This document shows, piece by piece, positions 1-6,764 of a stretch of DNA of 41,198 nt. Each line of letters starts with the position of its first letter. Position 1 is the stretch's first letter. The DNA comes from Flavobacteriaceae bacterium (GTDB lineage: Bacteria > Bacteroidota > Bacteroidia > Flavobacteriales > Flavobacteriaceae): positions 1 to 41,198 of the forward strand of contig JAKIUU010000022.1 of the NCBI GenBank assembly GCA_021647405.1. The letters are read 5' to 3'. The translations under genes were made by a program, and so were the position numbers. A model generated the notes under the pieces. It did not search any database. It worked only from the letters and a program-made list of their open reading frames with translations, and was not told the origin of the DNA.

Positions 1-69
1 ATCTATAAATTCCTTGAGTAAGGGGCGAAACATTTCTCGCTGATTTTGATTCTGTGGTTTTCCTATCAT
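1..69 (-). CDS. IS5-like transposase, N-terminal fragment (runs off window)
   Basis: Reading leftwards from an ATG at 69-67, 23 uninterrupted codons reach the window edge. The peptide begins MIGKPQNQNQREMFRPLL and continues KEFID. I recognise this as the usual N-terminus of Bacteroidota IS5-family DDE transposases (MxGK...QR..FRPLLxEFID). Only the first residues are visible, so neither the catalytic domain nor the intactness of the element can be judged. The noncoding DNA at 70-188 should contain its upstream end. A 9-bp inverted repeat lies there (72-80 with 104-112), but I could not identify the terminal repeat or a target duplication. Confidence 0.6.
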   Translation of the reverse strand, partial: MIGKPQNQNQREMFRPLLKEFID

Positions 70-71
70 TT

Positions 72-112
72 ATTGCAAGGTTTTGACTTCAATATACAAC
101 TTTCCTTGCAAT
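72..112. repeat. 9-bp inverted repeat upstream of the IS5-like transposase
   Basis: ATTGCAAGG at 72-80 is the exact reverse complement of CCTTGCAAT at 104-112, with a 23-nt spacer. It sits directly upstream of the transposase start, so it may belong to the element's promoter or end region. That assignment is inference. Confidence 0.4.
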
Positions 113-188
113 TTAACACACTAAATAACTTACTTTTTTTAACTTATTTTATTGATAAATATAAGGTTATAGTGTTCCTAAGGAACGA

Positions 189-758
189 CTATTTACCCAT
201 TTCAAAGGCTATCTTTTCAAGTTCAGCATACCAATCTTCGCCAAATTTTCTGATAAGGGCTTGTTTTACAAATTTATAAACAGGTATTTGGAGTTGCTTT
301 CCTAAGCTACAAGCCTCGTTACAAATAGGCCACTTGTGATAATTGACGGCTGAAAAATCACTATAATCCTGAACCCGTATGGGGTATAAATGGCATGAAA
401 CTGGTTTTTTCCAATCTATGGCACCACTGTTATAAGCCTCTTCAATACCACACATGGCTGTGGCATTATCGTCATAAATAACATAGGCACACTCAGCATT
501 ATTAACCAAAGGCGTTTCATGTTCCCCTTCTTTATTTGTGGTAAAAACACCCTGTTCTTCTATCGCTTTAATCCCTTCTGAACTTAAAAAAGGTTTTACT
601 TTCTGATAAATATCTTTTAATATAAGACGTTCGGCATCTTCTACAGGCGCCCCTGCCTCGCCATCTATACAGCAAGCCCCTTTGCAAGCCGATAAATTGC
701 ACACAAAATCTTTTTCAATTATATCTTCTGAAACTATTGTTTTCCCTAACTGAATCAC
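189..758 (-). CDS. DUF3109 family Cys-rich protein
   Basis: 189-aa protein starting with GTG (MIQLGKTIVSEDIIEKDFVC). It has nine cysteines: C20, C25, C29, C30, C90, C103, C122, C146 and C150. The run CNLSACKGACC resembles the metal-binding CxxCxxCC cluster of YkgJ-type zinc/iron-chelate proteins, and the later SCHLYPIRV is typical of DUF3109. The length is normal for the family. No signal peptide or membrane segment is seen, so it is probably cytosolic. The biochemical function is unknown; Fe-S or Zn binding is inferred from the cysteines only. It diverges from marC across a 124-bp gap and is the last gene before the IS5-like fragment. Confidence 0.88.
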   Translation of the reverse strand: MIQLGKTIVSEDIIEKDFVCNLSACKGACCIDGEAGAPVEDAERLILKDIYQKVKPFLSSEGIKAIEEQGVFTTNKEGEHETPLVNNAECAYVIYDDNATAMCGIEEAYNSGAIDWKKPVSCHLYPIRVQDYSDFSAVNYHKWPICNEACSLGKQLQIPVYKFVKQALIRKFGEDWYAELEKIAFEMGK

Positions 759-851
759 GGTGTAAAAATACAGGTTTTAGAGTACAAAATACATTTAAAA
801 AAATCGTTGTAAATTTAGCCTAAATATGCTTTTTATTATAGGCTATTTATT

Positions 852-859
852 TACATTTG
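852..859 (+). promoter_or_regulatory. -7 promoter element of marC
   Basis: TACATTTG matches the Bacteroidota sigma-A -7 consensus TAnnTTTG and lies 23 bp before the marC ATG. No convincing TTG -33 element was found at the usual spacing, so the call rests on the -7 box alone. Confidence 0.35.
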
Positions 860-882
860 TCGGCTTTTAAAACCCAATTATT

Positions 883-1458
883 ATGGCATTTAATTTTAAA
901 GAAATTCTTACCGCAACAATGGTTTTGTTTGCTGTAATAGATATAGTTGGAAGTATTCCCATCATTATAGATTTACGTCAAAAAGTAGGCCATATTCAAT
1001 CTGAAAAAGCATCTTTAGTTGCCGGCCTAATTATGATTCTTTTTCTCTTTTTAGGCGAAGAAATTTTAAACCTTATAGGTATAGATGTCAATTCGTTTGC
1101 CGTGGCAGGGGCTATTGTTATTCTATTTTTAGCTTTAGAAATGATTTTAGGAGTCAAACTTTATAAAGATGATGCACCCGAAACAGCCAGCGTGGTGCCT
1201 TTAGCCTTTCCGTTAATTGCAGGCGCGGGGACTATGACGTCTATTTTATCGCTTAAAGCGGAATTTGCCACAGTTAATATTATAGTTGCTATAATTATAA
1301 ATATTGTTGTGGTTTACGCTGTGTTAAAATCGTCTCCTAAAATAGAAAAAGTAATTGGCAAAGGGGGCATTGGTGTTATTCGTAAAGTTTTTGGTATTAT
1401 TTTAATGGCTATTGCCGTTAAATTGTTTGCCTCTAATATTCAGGGCTTGTTTCATTAA
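883..1458 (+). CDS. MarC family integral membrane protein
   Basis: 191-aa, very hydrophobic protein with about six membrane segments, the usual size and layout of the MarC/YhgN family (NAAT-like fold). It opens with MAFNFKEILTATMVLFAVID. The conserved VVPLAFPLIAGAGTMTS segment (about residues 104-120) is the family hallmark. It resides in the inner membrane. The physiological substrate is unknown: E. coli MarC is not the multidrug pump its name implied. It is transcribed alone, divergent from the DUF3109 gene, and is followed by a small hairpin at 1461-1478. Confidence 0.93.
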   Translation: MAFNFKEILTATMVLFAVIDIVGSIPIIIDLRQKVGHIQSEKASLVAGLIMILFLFLGEEILNLIGIDVNSFAVAGAIVILFLALEMILGVKLYKDDAPETASVVPLAFPLIAGAGTMTSILSLKAEFATVNIIVAIIINIVVVYAVLKSSPKIEKVIGKGGIGVIRKVFGIILMAIAVKLFASNIQGLFH

Positions 1459-1460
1459 AA

Positions 1461-1478
1461 TTAGCCTTAACAGGCTAA
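1461..1478 (+). terminator. Hairpin after marC, weak terminator candidate
   Basis: TTAGCC (1461-1466) pairs with GGCTAA (1473-1478) across a 6-nt loop, three bases after the marC stop. There is no good T-tract. A second GC-rich hairpin (CCCGC / GCGGG, about 1513-1532) follows before the convergent receptor gene. Confidence 0.35.
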
Positions 1479-1547
1479 AGAATTTAGACCGCTTTGCTGC
1501 TAGATGCTACCTGCCCGCTCCGTTTAGGCGGGGGACAAAGACTTGTT

Positions 1548-4220
1548 TTATAATTTATAAGTCAACGTAAACAACCATATTCTAGGTAAAATAAAGGTTT
1601 TGGTATCTGAAATTAAAAAGTCTGAAAACGCATTTTGTTGTTTAAACGATACACCAAAAATATTGGTGCCGCTTACTTTAAAACCCCAAGCACTGTCTTC
1701 TTTTTGAAACGATAAAGAGGCATTGGCTACTTCGTAACGATTGGTAAGTCCCGCATCATTTTTGTAATTGGTTCGGGTATAATCGGCCTCGAGTTTAAAA
1801 CTCTTTAAAAAATCGCAATCCAGATTTAAATACGGACTTTCGTTTGTAAATTTTGACAGGTTGCTGAGACTTTTAAATTGGCTAAATCTTTTGTCGTAAC
1901 CCAACTCAAAATTAGGTCCTTTTTTAACGTTGGTCGCTAAAGCTATCCCTAAACTTTGGATATTCGATTTATTTTTAAACAACTTGTTATTGAGGCTTTG
2001 AAAATAATTTGAAGTACTCACATTACCCTTTATTTTTAATGTTAACTTACTGATTGTTTTACGGATATTGGTAGAAAATTGCCATCTGTTTTCTGGATTT
2101 CTACTTAAAACCGGATTTGTAAATTGATCTATGCCTTGTAATTGTATTTCATTACGGATACTGTGTATTTTTTTATTGTAAGAAAGGTTGGCATTCATAA
2201 TAATCCCACGATACAAACTAAATTTTGTGTACCATAAGCGTGCTGTATGATACAGCTCATTATCTAAATTAGGATTGCCTTTTGTAAGAGCATTATAGTG
2301 CAATAAACTGAACTTTTCGGCGTATTTAGGGGCATCGGCAAAAGCACTTTTAAGATTGTATCTAAAATTGAGATGTTCCGAATTGCTAAAATCATATTTG
2401 GCGGTAAAGGCGGGCAACCACACTATTTTATTTTTGGTATGTTTACTTTCTTGTTGTGCTTTTAAATGGTAATAATGGCCAAAAATACCTGTTTTTAACA
2501 CCGCTTTACCTACTTTAAATTTATGCTCTATACCAAAATAAGTATCGGTTAAATTAAAGTCTAAATCATTGCCAAATCCTGCCGACTCAAAATTGTTTTG
2601 TGTGCCATCGCTTAAATTTTGGAATTCTGAAGTTTGGTATTTTTCATTCAAAATACGACTTCCTAAAGTGGTATAAATATGGTTTTTATTGTTGATAACC
2701 CAATAGTGTTTAAACAAAAAGCCGAAATTGTTTATCTGCAAATATTTTAGCTGGTTTATATCAAAAGAACTATCGCTTACAAGCGGAATAAGGCCTTGTA
2801 GAATAGGCTGATTGGTTAACCATTGGGTATTGGGTGTACTTTTATTGTATTGATAATTGGCGGTAAACGAAAAAGTGTGTTTATACGACAACTTTTTATG
2901 CCATTCGGCATTCTGTTTTACGGTAGTACTCAGCGTTTTTTTACGCGTATTTAATTGGGTGTTAGCCGTTTTGGTTTGGCTCAACAAGTTGGTATTATTA
3001 TTATTGTTAGCCGCTTTAAAAAAACTGGCATACGAAATGTCATCATTAATACTTGGCCTGTATGTCAATTCCATTTTGCCCATTGCAAAGGTGTTGTTGC
3101 TATTACCAAAAGTATTTTTACTTTCTAAAACAGAATTGTTATTTGTAAGATATTGATTTAATACTTCATTTTGCGTAGTGCTTTTGGTATTTGATAAAAT
3201 ACCGTAACCCGATATATCTATCTTGCCATTAATGGCTTGGGTAATATTGGCCGCTGCAAAATTGTTTTTAGCGGCGGTAAAATCCTGATTTTCTAAAAAA
3301 CCTGCAAAAGCACTGTTTGAAAGTTTAAAATACGAGCTGGGGTCACTTAATAATTTGCCAATACCGCCTTCAAAATCTAAATAGTCTTTTAAGGTAAATG
3401 ACTTTTTGCCAATATCATTAACGTCACCAATAAAATTAACCGCCGTTTTTGGGCTGTAATAAAACAGGGTGGGATGTATTAAATAATGTTTGCCATTCCC
3501 TTTACCACCCTCAATATCGCCAAAAACGAATTTCTTTTTGTCTTTTTTTAGTTTGATATTGAGTGCCATACGTTGGCTGTTGTTTAAGCCTTTTAAAAAA
3601 CCTACTTTGTTGTAATTATCGAGTACTTCAACACTTCTAACGGCATCAGCCGGTATATTTTCAACTCCTAATTTGGTACCGCCGCCAAAAAAGGTTTTGC
3701 CATCTACCAACAGGTCTGTTACTTTTTTACCCAATACGGTAACGCTGCCATTTTTAGCTACCTCAACACCCGGCAATTTTTTAAGGACTTGTTTTAATTT
3801 GCGCTCTTTACCGTTTGTAAACACTTTTGTATTATAAGTAATGGTATCTTTTTTAATATTAACTGGTAATTCTTTAATTAAAATAATTTCTTCTAATTGG
3901 TTGGTGGCCTCTTTTAACACAATGTTTTTTGTAGCATTTTGGCTTAATTTTATTTTAAACTCAAAACTTTTAAACCCCAAATAACTTACCGTAATGGTAT
4001 AACCCATGTTTTCTTTAAGCTCTAATTTAAAACGGCCTTTTTCGTCTGTTATGGCAAAAGCCATATTAATATATATGCTATCTGGCTTTGCCAGCACATT
4101 GGTATAAGCTAAAGGGGTTTTTAAACTATCTGTAACCACCCCTGTTAACAGGCGGGTTTGGGCAAAAGTAAATTGACCCAGCAATAAAAATACAATACCA
4201 ATAAATAAGTGTTTTTTCAA
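1548..4220 (-). CDS. Outer-membrane beta-barrel receptor (TonB-dependent receptor-like, OMP_b-brl_3 type)
   Basis: 890-aa exported protein. The start is TTG (MKKHLFIGIVFLLLGQFTFA signal peptide); the next in-frame Met would delete the signal, so TTG is chosen. A carboxypeptidase-regulatory-like beta-sandwich follows (about 22-105, LTGVVTDSLKTPLAYTNVLA). Then comes a short plug-like region (about 130-215, LLVDGKTFFGGGTKLG, ADAVRSVEVLDNYN) and a long beta-barrel ending in the aromatic/Leu-rich strand RIWLFTLTYKL. No classical TonB box was recognised, and it lacks a SusD partner. It begins directly after the GLPGLI stop codon (TAG then TTG), so the two are co-transcribed and probably translationally coupled. 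A role in uptake or export of a peptide-like ligand is inference from context. Confidence 0.88.
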   Translation of the reverse strand: MKKHLFIGIVFLLLGQFTFAQTRLLTGVVTDSLKTPLAYTNVLAKPDSIYINMAFAITDEKGRFKLELKENMGYTITVSYLGFKSFEFKIKLSQNATKNIVLKEATNQLEEIILIKELPVNIKKDTITYNTKVFTNGKERKLKQVLKKLPGVEVAKNGSVTVLGKKVTDLLVDGKTFFGGGTKLGVENIPADAVRSVEVLDNYNKVGFLKGLNNSQRMALNIKLKKDKKKFVFGDIEGGKGNGKHYLIHPTLFYYSPKTAVNFIGDVNDIGKKSFTLKDYLDFEGGIGKLLSDPSSYFKLSNSAFAGFLENQDFTAAKNNFAAANITQAINGKIDISGYGILSNTKSTTQNEVLNQYLTNNNSVLESKNTFGNSNNTFAMGKMELTYRPSINDDISYASFFKAANNNNNTNLLSQTKTANTQLNTRKKTLSTTVKQNAEWHKKLSYKHTFSFTANYQYNKSTPNTQWLTNQPILQGLIPLVSDSSFDINQLKYLQINNFGFLFKHYWVINNKNHIYTTLGSRILNEKYQTSEFQNLSDGTQNNFESAGFGNDLDFNLTDTYFGIEHKFKVGKAVLKTGIFGHYYHLKAQQESKHTKNKIVWLPAFTAKYDFSNSEHLNFRYNLKSAFADAPKYAEKFSLLHYNALTKGNPNLDNELYHTARLWYTKFSLYRGIIMNANLSYNKKIHSIRNEIQLQGIDQFTNPVLSRNPENRWQFSTNIRKTISKLTLKIKGNVSTSNYFQSLNNKLFKNKSNIQSLGIALATNVKKGPNFELGYDKRFSQFKSLSNLSKFTNESPYLNLDCDFLKSFKLEADYTRTNYKNDAGLTNRYEVANASLSFQKEDSAWGFKVSGTNIFGVSFKQQNAFSDFLISDTKTFILPRIWLFTLTYKL

Positions 4221-4940
4221 CTAATTGCTCATTTTTTTTGCATTATTTCTTATTCTACTGGTTATCATATCATACTCAGCCTTAACAATTTCCTTCCCTT
4301 TTTTAGGTTTCTCTAATACTAATGGTTTATCATAAAACTTAATTCTCTCTAATTGTAAAATCGTATTTTTTTTAACAACACTAATTATTAACCCTGGTAA
4401 ACCTCCATAACCTAATGGTCCAAAAGGAACTGGTATTTCTGGAGTAAACCAAACTTCATTAATACTACTACAACTACTACACTGTTTAACCGCTTTATAG
4501 CAGGTGTAATTCCCAATTTTTTTACTCTCACTACTTATTTCCCAATCATTCACTAAAGAATCTTTAACAATATATAACGCTCCCATAACGTTTGTTTGCC
4601 AAAGTGCTATTTTTTGTAATTTGTTTTGGTAATACAATCCTTTACCAATTAATGCCTTTGCTATTAAATTTAGATATTTGTTTTCCCCATCATTTGTCAT
4701 TCTTTCACTTATTTGCGAACTGCTTTCCGTTATATTAAACTTTAATGTATAGTCAAACTCTTTTGCTACAACTGTTGCTTTTAACATAAGGTCCTTAGCA
4801 TACTTTGTATTATTATCATCTGTTTCCTTAATTTTGAAACCTTCCATTCTAGGAATTATTTTATACGTACAAATAGCAGATTGCTGTGCATATAAAGCAC
4901 CTACGAATAGATTTATAAGAATTATTAATTTTATTTTCAT
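4221..4940 (-). CDS. GLPGLI family exported protein with CxxC
   Basis: 239-aa protein with an N-terminal signal (MKIKLIILINLFVGALYAQQ). It carries the signature that names the family, GGLPGLI at 179-185, preceded by EVWFTPEIPVPFGPLGYG. GLPGLI proteins are restricted largely to Bacteroidota, often sit beside TonB-dependent receptors, and have no known activity. In this copy a Cys-rich run (KQCSSCSS) places a CxxC at C154-C157, with further cysteines at C24 and C147. Whether this is a general family feature I cannot say. It is separated from the upstream small-peptide gene by a strong hairpin terminator and abuts the receptor gene downstream. Confidence 0.92.
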   Translation of the reverse strand: MKIKLIILINLFVGALYAQQSAICTYKIIPRMEGFKIKETDDNNTKYAKDLMLKATVVAKEFDYTLKFNITESSSQISERMTNDGENKYLNLIAKALIGKGLYYQNKLQKIALWQTNVMGALYIVKDSLVNDWEISSESKKIGNYTCYKAVKQCSSCSSINEVWFTPEIPVPFGPLGYGGLPGLIISVVKKNTILQLERIKFYDKPLVLEKPKKGKEIVKAEYDMITSRIRNNAKKMSN

Positions 4941-4965
4941 TTTGTTTATGTTTATGTTTAAAAAT

Positions 4966-5000
4966 AAAGCTAAAGCCTAATTAAATTAGGCTTTAGCTTT
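4966..5000 (-). terminator. Perfect 15-bp terminator hairpin between the peptide gene and GLPGLI gene
   Basis: AAAGCTAAAGCCTAA (4966-4980) and TTAGGCTTTAGCTTT (4986-5000) pair perfectly over 15 bp with a 5-nt loop. On the minus strand the stem is followed by a T-rich stretch (ATTTTT). It lies 8 nt past the stop of the 71-aa gene and 26 nt before the GLPGLI start. It is therefore an intergenic terminator or attenuator, likely to make the peptide transcript more abundant than the downstream genes. Confidence 0.8.
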
Positions 5001-5007
5001 ACTACTA

Positions 5008-5223
5008 TTAATATCCCATACAAGCTGAATAGACTGCTGCCCATAAATTAAAATTACAACCTACTGAACCACATGTGTTCACTTCGGCTGCATCAGCACC
5101 AGCCCAGCAATCTGGAGCCACATATTCAACACTAGAAGGTTTATCATTTTTTATTTCATTTTTTGCATTAGCAAAACTTACCGTTGCAAAAACAAATACG
5201 ATTCCTAAAATTATTTTTTTCAT
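5008..5223 (-). CDS. Small secreted four-cysteine peptide, function unknown
   Basis: 71 aa, not assigned to any family I can name. Residues 1-20 are a clear Sec signal peptide (MKKIILGIVFVFATVSFANA, AxA-type cleavage after A20). The mature part of about 51 residues has a charged linker (KNEIKNDKPSS), then cysteines at 39, 51, 56 and 68. The spacing is symmetric, C-x11-C-x4-C-x11-C, with Ala-rich stretches around it. This fits a disulfide-clamped helical hairpin (C39-C68, C51-C56), which is inference. It is the first gene of a minus-strand cassette with a GLPGLI protein and an outer-membrane receptor, and is separated from them by a terminator. A 548-bp upstream gap gives room for regulation. 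Confidence 0.8.
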   Translation of the reverse strand: MKKIILGIVFVFATVSFANAKNEIKNDKPSSVEYVAPDCWAGADAAEVNTCGSVGCNFNLWAAVYSACMGY

Positions 5224-5309
5224 TTTATTAGAATTTTAAATTAGTTATTTGGGATTATCTCCCATTATTATTTTGTTAATCCTACGAGGTGTGTTACTTT
5301 TGTAGCGCT

Positions 5310-5401
5310 TTCCTCTGGTTATACTTTGGCTATCTCATAGGCAAATGGGTTTTAAATTAAACATTTTGAACTGTTTTAGTTTTAACTTTTAACCAGAGGA
5401 A
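5310..5401. repeat. 12-bp inverted repeat enclosing 68 bp
   Basis: TTCCTCTGGTTA (5310-5321) is exactly complementary to TAACCAGAGGAA (5390-5401). The repeat lies 87-178 bp upstream of the 71-aa peptide gene. It could be a long-range stem in its leader, a terminator, or the ends of a tiny mobile or regulatory module. No canonical TAnnTTTG box was found in this stretch on the minus strand. Confidence 0.55.
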
Positions 5402-5771
5402 TTTTTTTGTTTTTTTATAGCAAACAATAATACCTTTTGGTGCTTTAAAGCTATGTAAAAAATCTTTTGGTTTTACGTAGTTTAAAAATACTTTTTTAGC
5501 TCTACCCCCCCCTAATATTTATTAACATATTATATTTTAAGTATTTACCTATTTTTTAGATAGTAAAAAAGGGGGAATTTCCCCCTATATTTGGCGAAAT
5601 CGCTAGTTTTCTAGCGAAAATCCGTGCTTTTTGCATTTTTTGCAAATATTATTTTTAGAAATTTATTGTGTAAAACAGGTAAAACGGCAGATTTAGGAGC
5701 TAAGCCGGTAAAAATAGGGAGATTATAGCTTTATATTTATTTGTGATTTGATATTTTAAAGTTTGATGCTT
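5402..5771. other. Hairpin-rich intergenic stretch without a gene
   Basis: No ORF with recognisable coding character was found. It contains an imperfect 10-bp hairpin (5451-5460 with 5471-5480, one mismatch), a near-palindrome GGGGGAATTTCCCCC (5571-5585), and a 7-bp hairpin with a TTTT loop (TCGCTAG 5600-5606 with CTAGCGA 5611-5617). The right part precedes the end of the BtpA gene, so some of these may be terminators. A small RNA is possible but unsupported. Confidence 0.5.
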
Positions 5772-6581
5772 TTATTGCCTAAGCTTATTGACCTTTTCCA
5801 TAAACTGGCTAATTTTTTTATAAGATAAAGCGCCTGCCCAATGCCCGTTTTCTTTAAAATAAGAACCCACAATGAGGGCATCGGCTACAGATAAATAAGA
5901 TTCTAAATTATTTAATGTCACGCCAGAGCCCACAATTACGGGTATTTTACAAGCGGTTTTAACCGCCTGTATCTCTTCTAAATTGGCTGCTGACCCAGTA
6001 CTTGTTCCTGTAATAATAAGGCCATCACTTAAAAAGTATTCCGCAGTTTTAGCCGTTTCAACCAAACTAACGTCGGCAGTTAAGGCATGTGCACTGTGTT
6101 TCTTCTTAATATCTGTAAAAACAGCTATGTTTTCGGCATCGATTTGTTTGCGATATCGCAATAAATCGCCTGCACAAGAATCAATATAACCCTCGTCTGC
6201 CACATGACCATACACAAAACCTTCGGCGCGGATAAAATCTAAATTAGCCGCTTTGGCAACAGCTAAAGCCGCTTTGTTGGCAGAAGACAAAATCTGAATG
6301 CCACAAGGTAAATTAGTTTCGGCTTTTATTTTATACCCTATTACCGTCATCATCGCACTAATTTCGTGCCCTACCTCATTTTTTATATACGGCACATCGT
6401 GCATATTTTCAATAGCCAAAGCGTCAATACCTGCTTTTTTATAAATCTGTGCTTCTTTTAAAGCGGATTCAATAATTTCGGTATCATTATTTTCATAATT
6501 TGGGGTTCCGGGTAAAGCTTTAAGGTGAATCATCCCCACAATAACTTGACGGCGTTTGAATATTTTTAGAAATTTTTTCAT
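5772..6581 (-). CDS. BtpA/SgcQ family protein
   Basis: 269 aa from the ATG at 6581. An upstream in-frame extension to 6611 would run into the palindromic repeat at 6605-6676, so it was not used. The sequence reads as a TIM-barrel of the BtpA family: VGMIHLKALPGTPN near the N-terminus, GIDALAIENMHDVPY, GIQILSSANKAALAVAKAA, IRAEGFVYGHVADEG, and GLIITGTSTGSA plus VIVGSGVT as phosphate-gripping loops. BtpA was linked to photosystem I biogenesis in cyanobacteria. In heterotrophs the family (SgcQ) sits with sugar and nucleoside catabolism and its reaction is unestablished. Here it diverges from psuK-psuG, suggesting a role in pseudouridine or ribose-phosphate metabolism (inference). Confidence 0.88.
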   Translation of the reverse strand: MKKFLKIFKRRQVIVGMIHLKALPGTPNYENNDTEIIESALKEAQIYKKAGIDALAIENMHDVPYIKNEVGHEISAMMTVIGYKIKAETNLPCGIQILSSANKAALAVAKAANLDFIRAEGFVYGHVADEGYIDSCAGDLLRYRKQIDAENIAVFTDIKKKHSAHALTADVSLVETAKTAEYFLSDGLIITGTSTGSAANLEEIQAVKTACKIPVIVGSGVTLNNLESYLSVADALIVGSYFKENGHWAGALSYKKISQFMEKVNKLRQ

Positions 6582-6604
6582 AACAAGAGAATTAATTTTG
6601 TGTC

Positions 6605-6676
6605 TTGTCATTCTGAGCGTAGTCGAAGAATCTCAAAAAATCAATGTGGAGATTCCTCCTATCGTCGGAATGACAA
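6605..6676. repeat. REP-like imperfect palindromic repeat
   Basis: A 72-bp imperfect palindrome opens TTGTCATTCTGAGCGTAG and closes with TCGTCGGAATGACAA. The arms match through GAATCTC on both sides. From general knowledge this matches a dispersed palindromic element common between genes in Bacteroidota. It lies between the divergent btpA and psuK genes. Confidence 0.75.
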
Positions 6677-6717
6677 CTGATATTAATTATTATCTTATTG
6701 CCAAATCACAATAAAAA

Positions 6718-6751
6718 TGTAAATTTACACAAATGTTTAGTTTTAAACATT
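6718..6751. promoter_or_regulatory. Candidate psuK operator: 12-bp palindrome plus adjacent dyad
   Basis: TGTAAATTTACA (6718-6729) is a perfect 12-bp palindrome. Two bases further, AATGTTTA (6732-6739) and TAAACATT (6744-6751) form an 8-bp dyad. Both lie within 47 bp of the psuK ATG. The PsuK protein carries its own N-terminal winged helix, so this is a natural binding site for it. The role is inferred from position and symmetry. Confidence 0.5.
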
Positions 6752-6764
6752 ACTTTATATAAAA

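Noticed and set aside
46..279. 77-aa plus-strand ORF at the left edge
   Set aside because: It overlaps the IS5-like fragment, its upstream DNA and the end of the DUF3109 gene, and has no recognisable protein character.
2857..3156. 99-aa hydrophobic plus-strand ORF inside the receptor gene
   Set aside because: It is a reverse-frame shadow of the beta-barrel codons; Leu/Val runs arise from antisense Asn/Lys-rich sequence.
5310..5401. Miniature transposon ends
   Set aside because: The 12-bp inverted repeat has no visible flanking target duplication, so only a hairpin or regulatory role is recorded.
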